Below are positions 60,668 to 64,000 of a DNA stretch of 64,000 nucleotides, one piece after another. The notes under the pieces were generated by a model. The model did not search any database. It saw nothing but the letters and a program-made list of their open reading frames with translations, and was not told where the DNA came from. Position 1 is the first letter of the stretch; the number at the start of each line of letters is the position of its first letter. The position numbers were made by a program, and so were the translations under genes. Source of the DNA: Diphasiastrum complanatum (lineage: Eukaryota; Streptophyta; Lycopodiopsida; Lycopodiales; Lycopodiaceae); contig CM055096.1 of the NCBI GenBank assembly GCA_029204225.1, positions 4,124,014 through 4,188,013 on the forward strand. The letters run 5' to 3'.

Positions 60668-61191
60668 TTGCATACAACACTAGATTTTCAAGATGTTAAT
60701 TGGGTATCAGAGTGGCAAGCTATTGTAGGTATGCATGATCCGGTGCCATCATCTACATTGTTCACCAAGAAAGCTAGCACTTTGAGTGTCTCAGAAGAGA
60801 AGACTTCATATGGGGGGTACCGGCAATCTGGATGGCATGAATCAACAAAGTTCTTTCAGTCTGAACTTTGAGGACATATTCAGGAGGATCAAAGTAGTTG
60901 TATCCTTGGAAGAATTTTGAAAAATTGCTCAAAATGGTGAGTTGCTCAGAAAACAACTCAGATGAAAAATTGGCCAAAACCCTATTAGTTATTTGTCAAT
61001 TGATGAAAGGAGTAGATTGGAAGGTGGAGAATGGTAGTGGCATCGTAGGGTTGAGAGGATTCGTCGGCAATCCATTTATAGTGGAAGGAGACAGAAGCGA
61101 TTTATAGAACTAGCTACAGTGGCCTGTTTTTCGGAAAATAGAAAGTCATGGATCTTTCTCTATGGTTGACGGAATTGGGCATTATAAATTG
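60668..61191. other. Unassigned sequence with two short open frames
   Basis: Frames at 60668-60871 and 60898-61107 carry no known motif. GGGTATCAGAGTGG near 60703 resembles a primer-binding site, so this could be decayed retroelement leader. Confidence 0.3.
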
Positions 61192-61713
61192 TGTAAGATT
61201 TCAACTAGTTTAGTTAAATTTGTTATATTTGTTTATTCGGCAATTGAGGCCATATTAGACTTAAAATTTGATTTTTCAAAGTTATATTAGTCTAAAAGCA
61301 TTTGAATAAACACTTTTTGAAAGTGTGAGAAAGTGTAGTACACGAGTTTTGGTAGATTCAATTTGAATGTGGAGACATTTGAATCTAGTCCACATTAATG
61401 CTGGGGTTTTTGTTATGGAGGGACACGAACTCATTAATGAGTCATGGATCTACTATATATAGTTGTTCATCTATTTATAAGTGCACTATATTGGTGGTAT
61501 CTTGCAATTTTGTGTGTAGAATGCTCAATTTTTTGTATAGACAACAACTTCATTTCGTGTTTTGGTTGATGTTTGATCAAGATCTATTAGGGTTCACATC
61601 TCATTCATAGAGTAGATGTTGATTTTTCTACATTGGCAAGGTTGGTGATTTGTTGTCTTTCTAACCAAAGATCAACGGGATGATTTTGGATCTTAATGAT
61701 CTGAAATTCTTCA
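61192..61713 (+). repeat. 5' LTR of copia family A (plus)
   Basis: 522 bp, starting TGTAAGATTTCAACTAG and ending GAAATTCTTCA, with the primer-binding site 2 bases later. TATATATAG lies near 61454-61462. The stretch that carries the CT tract in other copies (8397-8538, 54423-54803, short at 33496-33514) is missing here. Confidence 0.8.
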
Positions 61714-61715
61714 CA

Positions 61716-61734
61716 TGGGATCACAGCTCTTGTG
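61716..61734 (+). promoter_or_regulatory. Primer-binding site, copia family A
   Basis: TGGGATCACAGCTCTTGTG, a two-base variant of the counterpart on the minus strand at 33150-33168. Confidence 0.8.
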
Positions 61735-61766
61735 TTTCAGATAATGAAGGAAGCAATCACATCTAT

Positions 61767-61792
61767 CCTAAACCCTAAACCCTAAACCCTAA
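61767..61792. repeat. Telomere-type motif (CCCTAAA) in copia leader
   Basis: CCTAAACCCTAAACCCTAAA plus six more bases, 3.7 units of the plant telomere repeat, between primer-binding site and gag. The equivalent part of the minus copy (about 33100) lacks it. Confidence 0.95.
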
Positions 61793-62149
61793 GTGGTGAC
61801 TACAAGATTGGATATCAAGATTTAGACAATTGCATGTAGAATTTGAAATATTCAATTTTTTGTGATTTTGTCAAAACCCTAATCTTGATTGGATGTCTAT
61901 TTTGTGAGGTTACTGAACTTTATTTGAGTGTGTTTCAATCTTAGGAAGTGGCAAGAAAAATTAGATTGAGGATAGATCATAGGTTGATCAAGATTTCACT
62001 ATTCTATGTGTTGATTTGCTTGATATAAGTGCTAGAAGAGAATTGAGAGGTTCCATATCTTTGTGATTTTTTTTTTTAAAAAATTTGTTGTTGTTCAAAA
62101 GAGTGCTTTGTGCATTGGAATAGGTTGAAAGAGAAGTATCAAGTCATTG

Positions 62150-62960
62150 CAACATTGCTACATCAAGTGGATACATGTTGGAAGGCAATGATAGGCTTAC
62201 CTCAGGCAACTATGCATTGTGGAAAGTGAGGATGAAATCACTTCTTGAGATGAATGATGTTTTGTTGTAAGTTTAGAGGAGAGGCCAACAACACAACAAG
62301 AAAAATTAAGGTATGACAAGAGGGCCAAAATAGCTCTACATATGATTAAAATGAATGTTACCAATAAACTTTTTAAGAAAGTCGGTAAGTGCACTTCATC
62401 AAGTGAGGCTTGAAAAGCTTTGAAGAAGCTTTATGATTCCAAGTCTACTTCTAGAGTGTTGAGTCTAAGAAGACAAATCTTTCAATGCTTTCAAAAGAAT
62501 TAAGAGAGTCCAAATACTTTTGTTTTGAGAGTAAAAGCTTTGAATGATGAATTGGCCTGCATTGACGAGAACATTAAGGAAGGAGAGTTTGTTCAAGTTA
62601 TTCTTAATGGTTTGTTGGATGCTCATGCTAACATTGTACAAAGTCTTACTATTCAAAGAACTTTTCCAAAGGTGATGGATCTTCAAGAGATCTTGATCAA
62701 TGAAGAATATAGGCTTCAAGCAAGAGGTGGATCTTCATCAACATCTCAAGTTGGAGGGGCGGCTATGTTCATTAAGGAAAAACTCAAGGGCAAAAACAAA
62801 AGCGAGTGGTCTAAAGGAAAAGATCAAGGGAGGCTTCTTCAAATGGCAAAAAGAAAGATAGGTCAAAGTTCAAGTGCTTCTATCACAAAGAAGCACACTC
62901 CACCTACCACCACTTTGACTTTGACTACTATTTATCCATCGAGATTGGGGTGCTCTGCTC
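62150..62960 (+). pseudogene. Copia family A gag
   Basis: It follows the gag at 31796-32569 closely: TSSGYMLEGNDRLT-like start, WKVRMKSLLEMND, MIKMNVTNKLFKKVGKCTSS, KALKKLYDSKSTSRVLSLRR, then LRVKALNDELACIDENIKEG and EEYRLQARGGSSSTSQ. The start codon position reads ATT at 62154-62156 instead of ATG. Frameshifts occur near 62270 and stops near 62413 and 62502. The basic tail (KGKNKSEWSKGKDQG) is followed by KFKCFYHKE-type zinc-knuckle remains in another frame near 62865. Past about 62930 the sequence is no longer the element. Confidence 0.88.
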
Positions 62961-63487
62961 TAGCCCTTGCCCTTTCCCTTGCCCTTGATATGCTCCTTGG
63001 CCTTGGTTGAATGTCAGCCTCACTGGTCGAGGCCTGTTTATGCATGTGCAGCTTCAAGTTGCAGTGGTGGTGGAACTACCATGGAGTCGGTGGTGGCTGC
63101 TGAGTTGTGCACTATTGCCAATCCTTGAGGACAGCCTTGGCTTGTGAGAGCTCATTGTGGGCTTGAAGGAGATACCCATCAAAGGCTGCTTGGTAGCCCG
63201 CTTGTGTTTGTCAAAATAGCTACACCTATCGGGTCAGAAAATTGGTCTCAAGCTCGGTGAGCGGTTTGTTGGTCGGCACTAGCTGGGCGAGCCACTTTGT
63301 TTTCTTTCTTTGAAGGGCTTGGACCTCCACTCCGAGGTGCTGACTCTCGGCCACTAATAACTGGGCCTGGAGTGGTGTAGTGCAGACATCCCCAAGAGAG
63401 CCGAGAACCATGACTTAGCTTCCTGGCTTTCAACTCTTGTCGTCCGAACCCACTTGACATACAAGCAGCCAACTCGCCAACAACGAT
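62961..63487. other. Unassigned; higher-GC sequence
   Basis: More GC-rich than the rest. A minus-strand frame (63226-63411) reads AESQHLGVEVQALQRKKTKW, weakly coiled-coil-like. I do not recognise it. Confidence 0.3.
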
Positions 63488-63855
63488 CAGACTTAACCAA
63501 CTTGAAGTTTGAAAACCAACATTTAGATCCAACCTGGCGCCATGCCAAACCGGGAGTCCCAATGTGGGTGACTTCCCTCCAAGCAGCCGCCTGACATATA
63601 TCAAACTTAACTAACTCGAAGCTTCGTTACAAACAAGTAACATCCGTTTCAAGCAAGAAGTCTGACTTACATTAGAATTAACCAACTCAAAGCTTCGTCA
63701 CGAGCACTAGAAGCCAACCTAGCGCCACACCAGACTGGACAGCCATAAATAGGTAACTTCCACCCAAGCAAGCCATCCAACTCAGCCGATAGGTTAGAGC
63801 CCGTTCCACAAGAGCTTAACCAATTCACGTTCATGCAAGGAACACTCAGAACCAC
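63488..63855. repeat. Two imperfect tandem units of about 184 bp
   Basis: CCAACCTGGCGCCATGCCAA (63530) and CCAACCTAGCGCCACACCAG (63714) head equivalent stretches. TTAACCAACTTGAAG-type words recur at about 63492, 63607 and 63676. On the minus strand the units give similar peptides (LGLPVWHGARL, YGCPVWCGARL). A shorter repeat (CCGAATGGT ... ACAACATACCG) occurs at 63892 and 63930. Confidence 0.75.
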
Positions 63856-64000
63856 AAGTCGTGACAGATATGAAGACAACCAGTTCATGGGCCGAATGGT
63901 CCTGACAACATACCGCTGGCGTCTCGGACCGAATGGTTTCGACAACATACCGCCTCATATGTCTCCATACTAAAAAATGGTGTGCAAGTGAAAAATGTTG

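Noticed and set aside
60668-61107. Two adjacent open frames as a possible host gene
   Set aside because: No recognisable domain or splice structure; the region abuts a copia LTR and has a degraded primer-binding-like word.

Overview
The window looks like a transposon-rich stretch of a land-plant nuclear genome. It holds Ty1/copia and Ty3/gypsy retrotransposon remains (including chromoviruses with a C-terminal chromodomain), a MULE-like/SWIM transposase pseudogene with a GT-AG intron, a CACTA-type transposon terminus, a plant-type telomere motif and one exon of a plant-type Ca2+-ATPase. Primer-binding sites are the plant tRNA-iMet kind (TGGTATCAGAGC-like). The sequence does not show which plant group this is. 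No rRNA, tRNA, CRISPR or bacterial operon was seen.

Layout. 0.8-1.3 kb: LINE 3' end. 1.3-4.0 kb: decayed copia pol, then an LTR-like block. 4.0-8.1 kb: AT-rich DNA with simple repeats. 8.1-8.7 kb: LTR of copia family A, minus. 9.4-16.8 kb: two gypsy families here called P (chromovirus) and Q, broken, permuted and inverted around each other, with extra copies of P's R-U5 segment. 18.1-19.4 kb: copia fragment. 19.5-23.0 kb: SWIM transposase pseudogene. 24.3-27.0 kb: copia family C (LTR, gag start, integrase scrap). 27.2-27.8 kb: about 187-bp tandem repeat. 27.8-33.8 kb: mosaic minus-strand copia element. 33.8-35.7 kb: copia RT/RNase H with LTR. 35.7-37.9 kb: chromovirus RT to integrase. 38.2-40.9 kb: second gypsy type with a gag-RT deletion fusion. 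42.1-44.6 kb: broken antisense coiled-coil ORF. 44.7-45.8 kb: copia integrase. 45.9-51.4 kb: almost complete minus-strand gypsy. 52.0-53.3 kb: minus chromovirus integrase. 54.3-54.9 kb: family A LTR with two long CT tracts. 55.5 kb: CACTA end. 56.5-58.2 kb: copia family C. 59.3-59.5 kb: last exon of an autoinhibited Ca2+-ATPase, the only convincing host-gene sequence. 61.2-63.0 kb: family A LTR, leader and gag. 63.5-63.9 kb: imperfect tandem repeats.

How it fits together. Almost every coding stretch belongs to an inactive mobile element carrying stops, frameshifts or truncations. The most intact are the gypsy at 45.9-51.4 kb and the copia pol at 28.5-31.4 kb, which has only two in-frame stops. 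The observations I rate highest are: long CT tracts that start 22-27 nt downstream of the TATA box in several LTRs, where transcription should begin; repeated genomic copies of a chromovirus R-U5 segment ending at the LTR terminus, the extent of minus-strand strong-stop cDNA; a chromovirus fragment whose domains are circularly permuted; and a long antisense ORF with nuclear-localisation-like and coiled-coil segments downstream of a gypsy integrase. Homology statements are by-eye comparisons within the window and with known family motifs; no database search was run.
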